A DNA stretch of 5,714 bases from Arthrobacter sp. (GTDB lineage Bacteria > Actinomycetota > Actinomycetes > Actinomycetales > Micrococcaceae), in assembly GCA_030146405.1 (NCBI GenBank), contig JASLBS010000289.1, forward strand, positions 1-5,714. The letters run 5' to 3'. The notes under the pieces were generated by a model. The model worked only from the letters and a program-made list of their open reading frames with translations. It was not told the origin of the DNA and did no database searches. A program made the translations under genes and the position numbers. Of this stretch, positions 1 through 5,370 are shown piece after piece (within the stretch, counting starts at the first letter, position 1; each line of letters starts with the position of its first letter).

Positions 1-667
1 GGTGCATGAGGGCGAAGGCGAGGGAGGTGAGGACAATGCCCGACCACGCACCGAGGGCGGCCTCCAATCGCGTCTGCAACCAGCGGCGATAGAAAAGTTC
101 CTCACCTACCCCCGCGGTGATGGCAGTAGCGATCGCCGCCGGGAGGATGTAAGCCCTATCGATACCGGCCGGGTCGAAGACCGGGTTCCAGGGGGCGACC
201 TGCGCCAGCAACGTCCACACGACGATCACGATGGCGAGCGCCCACCATCGTGTAGCATCCCGACGCCAGGTGATTCTCACGCTCCGCCGCACGGTCAGTA
301 GCAGGACTGCCGGCACGATCATGAACAGGACCAGTTTGACCACAACATAGGACTCATCGACGAGCGGAACGGTGATCGTCGCCACCGGGAAGAGAATTGC
401 GATAATTATGAGTGCGATGGTCGTCACACGAAAGGGCTTGCGGCAGTCGACGGCGGCCGGCCGACTCTCTGCGGAATGAGGAAGCAGGAGGGTCAGGGCA
501 ATCCCGACGACAAGAGGCATCAAAATCACCCAGTACGGCACCGGCTGTGCATCGGCATCGCTCGAGATTTCGATACCCGCCGGAGAGGTAGCTATCAAGA
601 CTGTGAAGCTCAAAAGCCATAATGTGGCGCCCGCAACGACAATCCACGACATCGAAGCACGTCTCAT
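1..667 (-). CDS. CPBP family intramembrane metalloprotease (C-terminus beyond window)
   Basis: This multi-pass membrane protein runs off the left edge, so 222 residues are visible and the stop is missing. Hydrophobic segments lie at roughly residues 7-25, 45-62, 82-101, 106-125, 142-156, 172-186 and 205-222. The family signature is clear: motif 1 (EExxxR) is E189-E190-L-F-Y-R194, and motif 2 (FxxxH) is F218-A-L-M-H222 at the very edge. The third conserved motif would lie outside the window. Known members are Abi/CaaX-like glutamic proteases of the membrane, involved in prenyl-protein processing, bacteriocin self-protection or unknown roles; the substrate here cannot be inferred. I chose the ATG at 667 because an AGGGA ribosome binding site lies 3 nt upstream, an in-frame TAG at 673 closes the frame, and a second ATG at 652 lacks such a site. 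A good -10 (TATAGT) lies upstream. It is probably transcribed alone, with TetR about 205 bp behind it on the same strand. Confidence 0.9.
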   Translation of the reverse strand, partial: MRRASMSWIVVAGATLWLLSFTVLIATSPAGIEISSDADAQPVPYWVILMPLVVGIALTLLLPHSAESRPAAVDCRKPFRVTTIALIIIAILFPVATITVPLVDESYVVVKLVLFMIVPAVLLLTVRRSVRITWRRDATRWWALAIVIVVWTLLAQVAPWNPVFDPAGIDRAYILPAAIATAITAGVGEELFYRRWLQTRLEAALGAWSGIVLTSLAFALMH

Positions 668-872
668 GCTTCCCTAATTTCTCATGCGATGGACTATAAA
701 GTGTCCCAGATCCGGTTCGGTCCAGCCTGTGCGGTAAAGCCGGTCTCGAGCACGGAGGCAAGCGGTGGCATTGCAGTGACAACTTCAGACGGTGCTTGAG
801 TGTCACTTCAGGTGCTTCAGTGCTGCGCGGCGGAGTGAGTGCCGGTCCTTCTTGCCGCAACGGCTCGTGGGG
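668..872. other. Intergenic region between the TetR and CPBP genes
   Basis: No convincing gene is seen here. The region holds the CPBP promoter, and an inverted repeat AGTGACA (775-781) / TGTCACT (801-807) with a 19-nt spacer. A repeated GGTGCTT word flanks the right arm. No T-run follows the repeat in either direction, so a terminator is not supported. An operator or a chance repeat are both possible. Confidence 0.4.
693..698 (-). promoter_or_regulatory. Probable -10 element (TATAGT) of the CPBP protease gene
   Basis: On the minus strand, TATAGT lies about 26 nt before the ATG at 667, with AGGGA between them. This predicts a short leader of about 20 nt. No strong -35 is visible at 17 nt spacing; a GGACCGA stretch lies in the general area. 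Confidence 0.45.
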
Positions 873-1445
873 TTACTCCTCGAGAGTCCTGATCATGACG
901 TCAATGAGTTCGATGATCGCTTCCTCGGATGTAAGGGACTGACGTGCGGCGGCTTGAGACAGTGCTTCCGCGGCTCCGACGATCGCGATCATCGAAGCGG
1001 TCGATATCCGCCCGGTCGCCGAGAAGGGGATGAGAGCGCTCCGGCACACGTCGATGTAGGCCGCCTCGGAATCATGCTTGAGCTGTTCCAGATCAGGCGA
1101 TCCTTCAAGTGCACCGAGGATGCCGGCCAGTTCGCGCCCGTGCGCTACGACGCACTCCACGTGAGATCGAGCAATCGCCGTTGCCTGGCCGCGCCCGGTG
1201 TCCTCGGCGTCCGCGAGAGCTCGCTCCAGTTTGTGCGTCTGTAGAGCGTCGAATTCACGGTACATGGCGACAAGTAGGGCGGAGCGCGACACGAAGTGGT
1301 CGTACACGACAGGTTTGGTGACGCCAGCTCGCTCAGCGAGACGGCCAAGAGTGAGCGAATCCGCCCCGCCGTCGTCGACGACCGACCACGCGACGGTCAA
1401 CAGCTGTTCCCGACGCTCACTCTTGCGCATCTTGACTGACGCCAT
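873..1445 (-). CDS. TetR/AcrR family transcriptional regulator
   Basis: This 190-residue protein has the usual length and layout of TetR repressors. An N-terminal three-helix DNA-binding domain has its helix-turn-helix at about residues 31-52 (LTLGRLAERAGVTKPVVYDHF), with the typical G-V-T/S-x-x-x-x-Y-x-H-F core. A variable helical ligand-binding and dimerisation domain fills the rest. The frame is open to a GTG two codons further up (1451), but ATG 1445 is the better start because GAAGGG sits 5 nt upstream. It is divergent from the flavodoxin-fold oxidoreductase, with 126 bp between the two starts. That arrangement in this family usually means the regulator represses both itself and the neighbour and is released by a small molecule, often a quinone or other electrophile. 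The repeat array at 1475-1530 is the obvious binding site. The inducer is unknown. Confidence 0.93.
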   Translation of the reverse strand: MASVKMRKSERREQLLTVAWSVVDDGGADSLTLGRLAERAGVTKPVVYDHFVSRSALLVAMYREFDALQTHKLERALADAEDTGRGQATAIARSHVECVVAHGRELAGILGALEGSPDLEQLKHDSEAAYIDVCRSALIPFSATGRISTASMIAIVGAAEALSQAAARQSLTSEEAIIELIDVMIRTLEE

Positions 1446-1474
1446 GATCACCCTTCATCTTGCTGAACCACTAC

Positions 1475-1530
1475 CTACTTATAGTAGCCTGAAGACGGTA
1501 ATCTACTACTAGTAACCTACTACTGGTAAC
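1475..1530. promoter_or_regulatory. Putative TetR operator: four tandem 14-bp units
   Basis: Units start at 1475, 1489, 1503 and 1517. Units 1, 3 and 4 fit CTACT-N3-(A/G)GTA(A/G). Unit 1 (CTACT-TAT-AGTAG) is a perfect dyad. Units 3 and 4 (CTACTACTAGTAAC and CTACTACTGGTAAC) differ by one base. Unit 2 (CTGAAGACGGTAAT) is degenerate, matching unit 4 at 7 of 14 positions, mainly in the GGTAA arm. The array lies wholly in the divergent intergenic region, and unit 1 contains -10-like words on both strands (TATAGT on plus, TACTAT on minus), so a bound repressor could block both promoters. Binding by the adjacent TetR is inferred from position. Confidence 0.65.
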
Positions 1531-1571
1531 CCAGGGTCGGTAGGGCCTTCGTCAACTCACCAGGAGATATT

Positions 1572-2213
1572 GTGACCAAAGCGCTGATCGTGACTGCCCA
1601 TCCGGACCTGAACTCGCTGACCCATCACGTTGCGAAGCAGCTGCAAAGCGCTCTCACTCGTCAGGGGATACTGAATGAGGTGGCAGACCTCGCTGCGGAA
1701 AGCTTCGATCCGCGGTTCACCCGAGACGATCGCTCGTCGTACCAGCAGGCGACGCCGTTACCGGTTGATGTCGTTGTTGAGCAGGAGCGAATCGATCGGG
1801 TTGATCACCTTGTACTGGTATTCCCGGTCTATTGGTGGTCGATGCCTGCTCTGCTCAAGGGTTGGATAGACCGCGTATTCGTCAATGGGTGGGCTTTCGA
1901 ACAGCCTGAGGGTAGCCCTCTGAAACCGAAGTTGAGCCGGTTGTCGATTCATCTCGTTCCCATCGCGGGTAGTGATGCTGGTACGTATGAGCGGCACGGC
2001 TACCGAGCGTCAATCAGCACGCAGATCGAACATGGGGTCATAGACTTCTGCGGGGCCAAGCGTGGATCAACCACCTACTTCTATGATTCCGAGACGAAGA
2101 AGCCGTCAGTGATAGTCGATGAGGTGAGCTCACTCGCTGAAGACATCGCAATGGACATCGCTTTGGGAGCGAGTCGGGAATCGCGGCGCGCGGTGTCTTC
2201 CGCCAAGCCCTGA
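1572..2213 (+). CDS. Flavodoxin-fold NAD(P)H-dependent oxidoreductase (quinone-reductase type)
   Basis: This 213-residue protein belongs to the flavodoxin-like NAD(P)H oxidoreductase group that includes MdaB, KefF/YwrO-type and NQO1-like quinone reductases. Such enzymes bind FAD or FMN and make two-electron reductions of quinones or related electrophiles in the cytosol. Seen in the sequence: an N-terminal phosphate-binding loop TAHPDLNSLT (residues 8-17), the flavin-contact strand F84-PVYWWSMP-92, the following G97-WIDRVF-103 helix with a G-W-A-F turn at 106-109, and HGVIDFCGA (154-162) near the usual closing strand. The GTG start at 1572 has AGGAG 5 nt upstream. Its leader holds the operator array, so control by the divergent TetR is likely. 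Substrate and cofactor preference cannot be read from the sequence. The C-terminal tail (about 198-213, serine- and arginine-rich) is probably disordered. Confidence 0.92.
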   Translation: MTKALIVTAHPDLNSLTHHVAKQLQSALTRQGILNEVADLAAESFDPRFTRDDRSSYQQATPLPVDVVVEQERIDRVDHLVLVFPVYWWSMPALLKGWIDRVFVNGWAFEQPEGSPLKPKLSRLSIHLVPIAGSDAGTYERHGYRASISTQIEHGVIDFCGAKRGSTTYFYDSETKKPSVIVDEVSSLAEDIAMDIALGASRESRRAVSSAKP

Positions 2214-2244
2214 TGATCCGGGAACACCTTACGGGCACCAGTTC

Positions 2245-2382
2245 ATGATCATCCTTGAGGCGTCCACTTCTCGTCCCGGGGATATGATCAGGGCCGCACC
2301 GTATCTTCATGAATGGTGGCTCTCGGGCTGTGCAGAGGAGGTGTGGATCTTGAATTCGTTAAGAGTCTGGGCGTTCTGGTGA
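2245..2382 (+). pseudogene. Possible YCII-like protein remnant (N-terminal half)
   Basis: A 45-codon frame from ATG 2245 to TGA 2380 reads like part of a folded protein. It begins MIILEASTSRPGD, followed by about residues 19-34 (APYLHEWWLSGCAEEV) and WIL. The order of a short beta strand, an R-P-x-D-x-I turn, an H-x-x-W helix and an S-G-x-A-E-x-V strand resembles the first half of YCII-related small proteins, which are usually about 85-100 residues. The expected second half, with a glycine-rich turn, is not found in any frame before the next gene. No ribosome binding site is seen at 2245. The open frame also extends upstream without a start into the end of the oxidoreductase gene. I read it as a decayed or truncated gene that once followed the oxidoreductase. 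The family assignment rests on pattern similarity only. Confidence 0.35.
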
Positions 2383-2481
2383 TGGGGGTCAATCACCCAT
2401 ACAGGCGATAGGACCTGGCGGTGATGGAGAGCTGCAAAGTCGCCACCGTCACTGGGCTGCGCACGGTTCGCAGGCACTTCG

Positions 2482-3000
2482 TCACGGGCCCGGATCGATC
2501 TGTTTGATCAACATCAGGGTTGCGTCGTCATCCAACGGCACCGATTCACCGGCCGGGACCGGCTGGTTCGCATACATCACACCGCGCCCATCGGGAATAT
2601 AGCCGCGGCGCACATACATCCGTTGGGCGGCTCCATAGTCGACGTACAGCCCGACGCCGAGACCGATCATGGGTGAGCACTGTCCCGCGACGCGCTCGAG
2701 GTGGTCGAGCAGGCTGGTCGCGATCCCGCATCTGCGGTGATGCTGGAGAACATTCAGGTCGGAAACCTCCGGTATACCCTGTTCGGCGAACGGCGGGTAC
2801 GTGGACTTCCATGCGAGGGTCACATAACCGGCCACGTCACCGTCCACCTCCGCGAGAACGGCGTAACGGGTTCGTGAATCATGCTCTTCGAGGTACCGCT
2901 CGAACAACGCGATCGACTTGTTCCAGCCGGCGTCCGTGAACGCGGCATGCACGGTGGCCGGATCTCCCGGGATGAACGCACGGATCACGACTCTGCTCAT
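2482..3000 (-). CDS. GNAT family N-acetyltransferase
   Basis: This 172-residue protein has the standard single-domain GNAT length. Such enzymes transfer an acetyl group from acetyl-CoA to an amine. Seen in order: an N-terminal strand and helix (VVIRAFIPGD, residues 4-13), beta strands 2-3 (YAVLAEVDGDVAGYVTLAW, 46-64), beta 4 leading into the acetyl-CoA pyrophosphate loop (VSDLNVLQHHRRCGIATSLL, with R89-x-x-G92-x-A94), and the C-terminal helix and strand AAQRMYVRRGYIPDGRG (124-140). The last segment is the usual Y-x-R-R-G-Y/F signature. The substrate is unknown; small-molecule and protein acetylation are both possible. The ATG at 3000 gives a normal N-terminus, but its GGGA is only 1 nt away, so the ribosome binding site is poor. 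It faces the oxidoreductase gene and appears to be transcribed alone. Confidence 0.9.
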   Translation of the reverse strand: MSRVVIRAFIPGDPATVHAAFTDAGWNKSIALFERYLEEHDSRTRYAVLAEVDGDVAGYVTLAWKSTYPPFAEQGIPEVSDLNVLQHHRRCGIATSLLDHLERVAGQCSPMIGLGVGLYVDYGAAQRMYVRRGYIPDGRGVMYANQPVPAGESVPLDDDATLMLIKQIDPGP

Positions 3001-3354
3001 GTCCCGTAGTTTCGCACCACTACCCCTGATCCGATGCCATCGAGGACAGCCTTGATCGGGCGATCAGCTTGAGTCCGTGGAGTGCTGCAGGACGAGTTCG
3101 GCCTGTCGGAGGTGGCGGATGATGTTCACGGTTCAGTGATATCCCTCAGCACTTCCTAACATCCGGCCACTCCGATGGGTGAACCCGTTCGCCACCAACC
3201 GACTGAATTCGGGTTGGACTAGTGACACGGCGTCACTCGGAGCAGTGACATACCGCTACTGCCATGACGACCGCTGCGAGTCGAGCATAGAAATACACCC
3301 ATCCTCATCATCTCGATCCTTGGCGGCGAGACCGCCGACCGTACGGAAGGACAC
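3001..3354. other. 354-bp intergenic region between divergent genes; repeats but no clear gene
   Basis: No frame here has a good start, length and protein-like composition together. It should contain the promoters of the acetyltransferase (minus) and the efflux-like gene (plus). Visible dyads are TGATCG-GG-CGATCA (3053-3066) and AGTGAC-N5-GTCACT (3221-3237), with a third AGTGAC at 3244. A minus-strand open frame of about 41 codons (VQPEFSRLVANGF and flanks) lacks a usable start and may be debris. Confidence 0.5.
3221..3237. repeat. Inverted repeat AGTGAC-N5-GTCACT
   Basis: A perfect 6-bp dyad with a 5-nt centre lies about 120 bp upstream of the ATG at 3355, with another AGTGACA at 3244-3250. 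The spacing suits an operator for a dimeric regulator, but no binding protein is implied by the sequence. Confidence 0.4.
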
Positions 3355-3405
3355 ATGGATCAGCTGCGTACCTGGATTCTCCACCTATAACAGTTCATCG
3401 ACACC
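3355..3405 (+). other. Natural 5' end of the efflux-like gene, interrupted by in-frame TAA at 3388
   Basis: An ATG at 3355 has an excellent ribosome binding site (GGAAGGA, 3-4 nt upstream) and encodes MDQLRTWILHL, then TAA at 3388-3390, then QFIDT, directly in frame with the membrane protein body starting at 3406. The 16 sense codons read as the amphipathic N-terminal helix expected before the L-P-G-P segment. A single C-to-T change (CAA to TAA, giving glutamine) would restore one 158-residue protein from 3355 to 3831. Confidence 0.6.
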
Positions 3406-3831
3406 TTGCCTGGCCCGCTCCAGGTCAGCTCTATATTTCTCATCGGTATGGTCCCTTTTCTTGAAGGGGACGTTGCCGCGACCATAGGGGTAGTTGTGGG
3501 CGTCCACTGGCTCCCCTCGATTCTTCTCGGAGTGCTGGGCACCGTCACCGTGACATTCCTGACCCTTACTGCGACGGCGCGCCTAGGTCAACAGGTCCAG
3601 GCCCGAAGGAGCGGCCGCAAAGTGATTCACCGCGTCGAGCGGTGGGGTGTCCCTGTCGCCATGCTGATCAGCGGGTTCTTTTTCAGCGTGCCTATGACCG
3701 TCTTCATCATGCGTACCGCCGGGCTCAGCCGTTCGATCGTGCTGGCCTCGGCAATCGCGGTCGCGATTCTTAACGGATTCGTGGCAGGTCTGCTCGCCGC
3801 AGCAATGATGTATTGGGTCATCGACATCTGA
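3406..3831 (+). CDS. Small multidrug-efflux-like integral membrane protein (body; 5' end cut off by a stop codon)
   Basis: The open frame encodes 141 residues of a hydrophobic protein resembling the actinobacterial 'small multidrug efflux / export' group (Pfam Sm_multidrug_ex type). Typical is the opening LPGPLQ followed by FLIGMVPFLEGD (residues 11-22). Membrane segments lie at about 7-18, 24-34, 37-56, 82-101 and 109-138, with a basic loop RRSGRKVIHRVERW at 67-80. The transport function of the family is annotated but poorly proven, so substrate and direction are unknown. The frame begins at a TTG (3406) with no ribosome binding site. The real signals belong to ATG 3355, from which translation meets TAA after 11 codons. 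The gene may therefore be a nonsense pseudogene, be translated by reinitiation near 3406, or carry a sequence error. The body itself has no further damage. Confidence 0.75.
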   Translation: MPGPLQVSSIFLIGMVPFLEGDVAATIGVVVGVHWLPSILLGVLGTVTVTFLTLTATARLGQQVQARRSGRKVIHRVERWGVPVAMLISGFFFSVPMTVFIMRTAGLSRSIVLASAIAVAILNGFVAGLLAAAMMYWVIDI

Positions 3832-4032
3832 CCTCACATCCCCGAAGTACCCGAAGATCGCGGGGGAGTGGTGCGATGACGGAATCTTTCACTGCACTGA
3901 TATCAGTCACGGGTGAGTGTCCGAAAGCATCACAATCGAGTATTGTCGCGCTCTCGCCGATCGTGGTCCCGATGCGGTGCTACGCGGGGTGGGTTTTCGA
4001 TTCACTCATGATGGAAGCGACCACCTCCGTTC
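3832..4032. other. Region between convergent efflux-like and GNAT genes; no terminator seen
   Basis: A tandem CCCGAAG word occurs at 3841-3847 and 3850-3856, and ACTGATATCAGT at 3896-3907 is a perfect 12-bp palindrome. No hairpin followed by a T-run is present. Two small frames cross the region: ATG 3876 (MTESFTALISVTGE...), which runs far into the opposite gene, and GTG 3917, listed separately. Confidence 0.4.
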
Positions 4033-4075
4033 TCAGATGGATAGGCTTCCGTTGGCGGTCAAGTCTCTCATGTAG
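3917..4075 (+). CDS. Doubtful 52-residue ORF
   Basis: A GTG at 3917 opens a frame to TAG at 4073 that reads like soluble protein, including EYCRALADRGPDAVLRGVGF and a charged FTHDGSDHLRSQMD segment. It directly follows an in-frame TGA, has no clear ribosome binding site, and its last 43 bases overlap the 3' end of the opposite acetyltransferase gene. No family is recognised. It may be the tail of a decayed gene or a chance frame in GC-rich DNA. Confidence 0.15.
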   Translation: MSESITIEYCRALADRGPDAVLRGVGFRFTHDGSDHLRSQMDRLPLAVKSLM

Positions 4076-4599
4076 AACAGGGAGTCGCCGTGGATGGTGT
4101 TCGGTTCCACTCGGGTGGTTTGGGCGAATCCGAGTTTGGCCATTACGTGACGAGAAGCGGTATTCCATTCACGGACTGTAGCCCACAGTCGTCGGTAGCC
4201 TGACTCCTCGGCCCAGCTTATTATTGCCAGTGCTGCCTCGGTCGCATACCCCTGACCCCAGGCTGAGCGCAGAAGTTCGTAGGCCAATTCTGGTTCACCG
4301 TCTTGTCCGTGGTCGTGCGCAATCAGGCCGCAGTAGCCGATGACATCGTCGGAGCTTCGTCGCTTCACGGCCAGAAGTCCCAAGGATGTACATGGGTCCT
4401 CGCGACGACGAATATTGTCTTCGATGTCTTCCAACGTGGGGCGGCCATCGGAAGTGATACGACGGTGCGGAGGTGTACGAGGATCGCGCTCTGCCCACAA
4501 CGTACGTTGCAGTGCGGCATCGGAAACTTGCCAACGCCGCAGCACCAGTCGATCTGTCTCCAGAACGACGACGCCTGCATCGATACGCGCCCGGTCCAT
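4033..4599 (-). CDS. RimJ/RimL-type GNAT N-acetyltransferase
   Basis: From ATG 4599 the protein has 188 residues, normal for the Acetyltransf_3 (RimJ/RimL) branch of GNAT. Members acetylate N-terminal amines of proteins, such as ribosomal proteins, or small molecules using acetyl-CoA. The order of motifs is classical: ETDRLVLRRW (14-23), VIGYCGL (86-92), PELAYELL (103-110), the acetyl-CoA loop W114-G-Q-G-Y-A-T-E (G117-x-A119), and N146-TASRHVMAKLGF-158. The frame stays open for 62 more codons upstream to 4785, but that extension is low-complexity, rich in Arg, and unlike the family. ATG 4599 gives the expected N-terminus. It lacks a ribosome binding site; instead a -10-like CATAAT ends 7 nt before the ATG, which suggests a leaderless transcript. 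It converges with the efflux-like gene. The substrate is unknown. Confidence 0.9.
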   Translation of the reverse strand: MDRARIDAGVVVLETDRLVLRRWQVSDAALQRTLWAERDPRTPPHRRITSDGRPTLEDIEDNIRRREDPCTSLGLLAVKRRSSDDVIGYCGLIAHDHGQDGEPELAYELLRSAWGQGYATEAALAIISWAEESGYRRLWATVREWNTASRHVMAKLGFAQTTRVEPNTIHGDSLFYMRDLTANGSLSI

Positions 4600-4606
4600 A
4601 GCCGTG

Positions 4607-4612
4607 ATTATG
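4607..4612 (-). promoter_or_regulatory. Probable -10 element (CATAAT) for leaderless GNAT mRNA
   Basis: On the minus strand, CATAAT is followed by 7 nt and then the ATG at 4599, so transcription would start at or next to the A of the start codon. No clear -35 hexamer is visible at 17-18 nt spacing, and no ribosome binding site competes with this reading. Leaderless mRNAs are common in actinobacteria. Confidence 0.4.
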
Positions 4613-4742
4613 CCCGAACTCCGTAACACTGGTGAGCTGGCGATCCTGATTGCTCGCTCAAGACACTCTCGGGAACGGTCACGATTTCGACCATCTTCGT
4701 GGGCTTGGTGGGGCGTGTGCCTGCCAACCACGTTTGACCCTG

Positions 4743-5009
4743 GTGTCGAACGCTGAAACTCTCGCTTCTGTGAGATCCTTCCCAACTGTCACCGTCAGCG
4801 CCCTTGCCGCTCTGGTCATGAACGTCGTGCTCGACACCTACACAGACGTCCCGATGCTACTTCGTTGGACCATTGCGATTGGGGTCGGACTGCTCATCAC
4901 AATCTGCCTCAGCCACTGGTTCAAGAAGCGCCGCGGGCAGGATGAGCGCAGCCGGACAACTGGTCGCCCGTCGACGAATCCTTCACCGGGTGAATTCGGT
5001 CAAAGCTGA
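4743..5009 (+). CDS. Small two-helix membrane protein, unknown function
   Basis: From GTG 4743 the protein has 88 residues. Two hydrophobic helices lie at about 14-30 (PTVTVSALAALVMNVVL) and 38-57 (MLLRWTIAIGVGLLITICLS), joined by a short acidic turn (DTYTD). A basic stop-transfer KKRR at 61-64 and a polar, probably disordered tail follow. The layout predicts both ends in the cytoplasm by the positive-inside rule. No family is recognised. The start is uncertain: the frame is open to a TTG at 4650, overlapping the divergent acetyltransferase promoter region, and neither GTG 4743 nor GTG 4770 has a ribosome binding site. A TTGACC at 4734-4739 could be the -35 of a promoter giving a leaderless message from 4770, which would leave 79 residues. 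Two consecutive stops (TGA TAA) end the frame. Confidence 0.6.
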   Translation: MSNAETLASVRSFPTVTVSALAALVMNVVLDTYTDVPMLLRWTIAIGVGLLITICLSHWFKKRRGQDERSRTTGRPSTNPSPGEFGQS

Positions 5010-5142
5010 TAAAAGCGTTGGCTCGTTGTGTTGCCACTCTTCGTCGGGAGCATTCACCAGGGAATTGCAATCGCACTAGCAGTTGCGGTGATGAGTACTA
5101 GCACTCGCTCCGCTGCGCAACGCTCAAGGATTCAGAACCACA
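5010..5142. other. Non-coding or decayed stretch downstream of the small membrane protein
   Basis: No gene is supported. A plus-strand frame from GTG 5028 starts with a helix-like stretch (GIAIALAVAVM) but has no ribosome binding site, then turns into unstructured sequence antisense to the lipoprotein locus. The minus strand gives LVLITATASAIAIPW in another frame, also without a start. These may be mirror images of one another by chance or traces of an old membrane-protein gene. Confidence 0.35.
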
Positions 5143-5229
5143 TCAAAACACACCCTGTATCTGCCCGAAGGCGGGTCCTCTATCATTTTGTGAATGATTG
5201 TGGTTCACGGTTGGCTCAATGCTGCTCAT
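5143..5229 (-). CDS. Short 28-residue ORF downstream of the lipoprotein; possibly truncated
   Basis: An ATG at 5229 has a good ribosome binding site (AGGAG with 5 nt spacing) and lies only 14 nt after the restored lipoprotein stop at 5244, which is the spacing of a second operon gene. It encodes 28 residues beginning MSSIEPTVNHNHSQNDRG and ending in AFGQIQGVF, polar and rich in Asn and His. No family is recognised. It may be a genuine small protein or the N-terminus of a longer gene broken at TGA 5145; no other frame offers an obvious continuation. A short dyad, ATCATT-N5-AATGAT (5181-5197), lies within it. Confidence 0.3.
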   Translation of the reverse strand: MSSIEPTVNHNHSQNDRGPAFGQIQGVF

Positions 5230-5243
5230 CGAAGCTCCTGTGC

Positions 5244-5370
5244 TTACTCTGGGTTGTCGATATCGACAACCCAGAAGCCCTCTACGGGCCTGACCCAACC
5301 TGGATTCTCATCCGGCTTGGTATCCGAAATCGATGCGGCACGGAAATCTCCCCCATTTTCCCTGTTCCCG
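5244..5370 (-). pseudogene. Out-of-frame 3' part of the lipoprotein gene
   Basis: Reading the minus strand in the frame entered after deleting one 7-bp repeat copy gives NRENGGDFRAAS, then ISDTKPDENPGWVRPVEG, then FWVVDIDNPE and TAA (5246-5244). The stretch is protein-like, with D/E/P-rich and W/F-containing segments, and ends just before a well-placed ribosome binding site. In the frame as it stands, translation instead runs through FPCRIDFGYQAG to TGA at 5310-5308, so this tail is not made. Confidence 0.6.
5248..5275. repeat. Perfect 28-bp palindrome
   Basis: Left arm TCTGGGTTGTCGAT (5248-5261) is followed with no spacer by its exact reverse complement (5262-5275). It overlaps the codons for WVVDIDNP at the end of the restored lipoprotein frame and stops 1 nt short of the TAA. 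As RNA it could form a stem of 12 bp with a 4-nt loop. No U-run follows on either strand, so it is not a textbook terminator. A bidirectional dyad site or structural element is possible. Confidence 0.75.

Noticed and set aside
2..301. Plus-strand frame of 99 codons
   Set aside because: It is opposite the CPBP protease, low in hydrophobic residues and rich in G/R/P/D, as expected of a GC-rich shadow frame.
354..860. Long minus-strand frame of 168 codons
   Set aside because: It is antisense-frame shadow over the CPBP gene and its promoter; composition is Arg/Ser/Pro-rich with no domain, while the CPBP frame carries E-E-L-F-Y-R and F-A-L-M-H motifs.
2383..2481. ATGGG...CCCAT and GGCGGTGA-type hairpins as a terminator between convergent genes
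   Set aside because: Stems are short or mismatched and no T-run follows on either strand.
3179..3487. Plus-strand 102-codon frame before the efflux-like gene
   Set aside because: It is Ser/Thr/Cys-rich, has no ribosome binding site, and overlaps the better supported frame that begins at 3355 and continues at 3406.
3876..4181. ATG 3876 frame (MTESFTALISVTGE...)
   Set aside because: It has a weak GGGGGAG site upstream but runs more than 140 bp antisense into a well-supported acetyltransferase gene and becomes Arg/Trp-rich there.
4600..4785. 62-codon upstream extension of the RimJ/RimL-type gene
   Set aside because: Its residues are Arg/Ser-rich and unlike any GNAT N-terminus; the family start motif follows ATG 4599, and a promoter-like element lies inside the extension.
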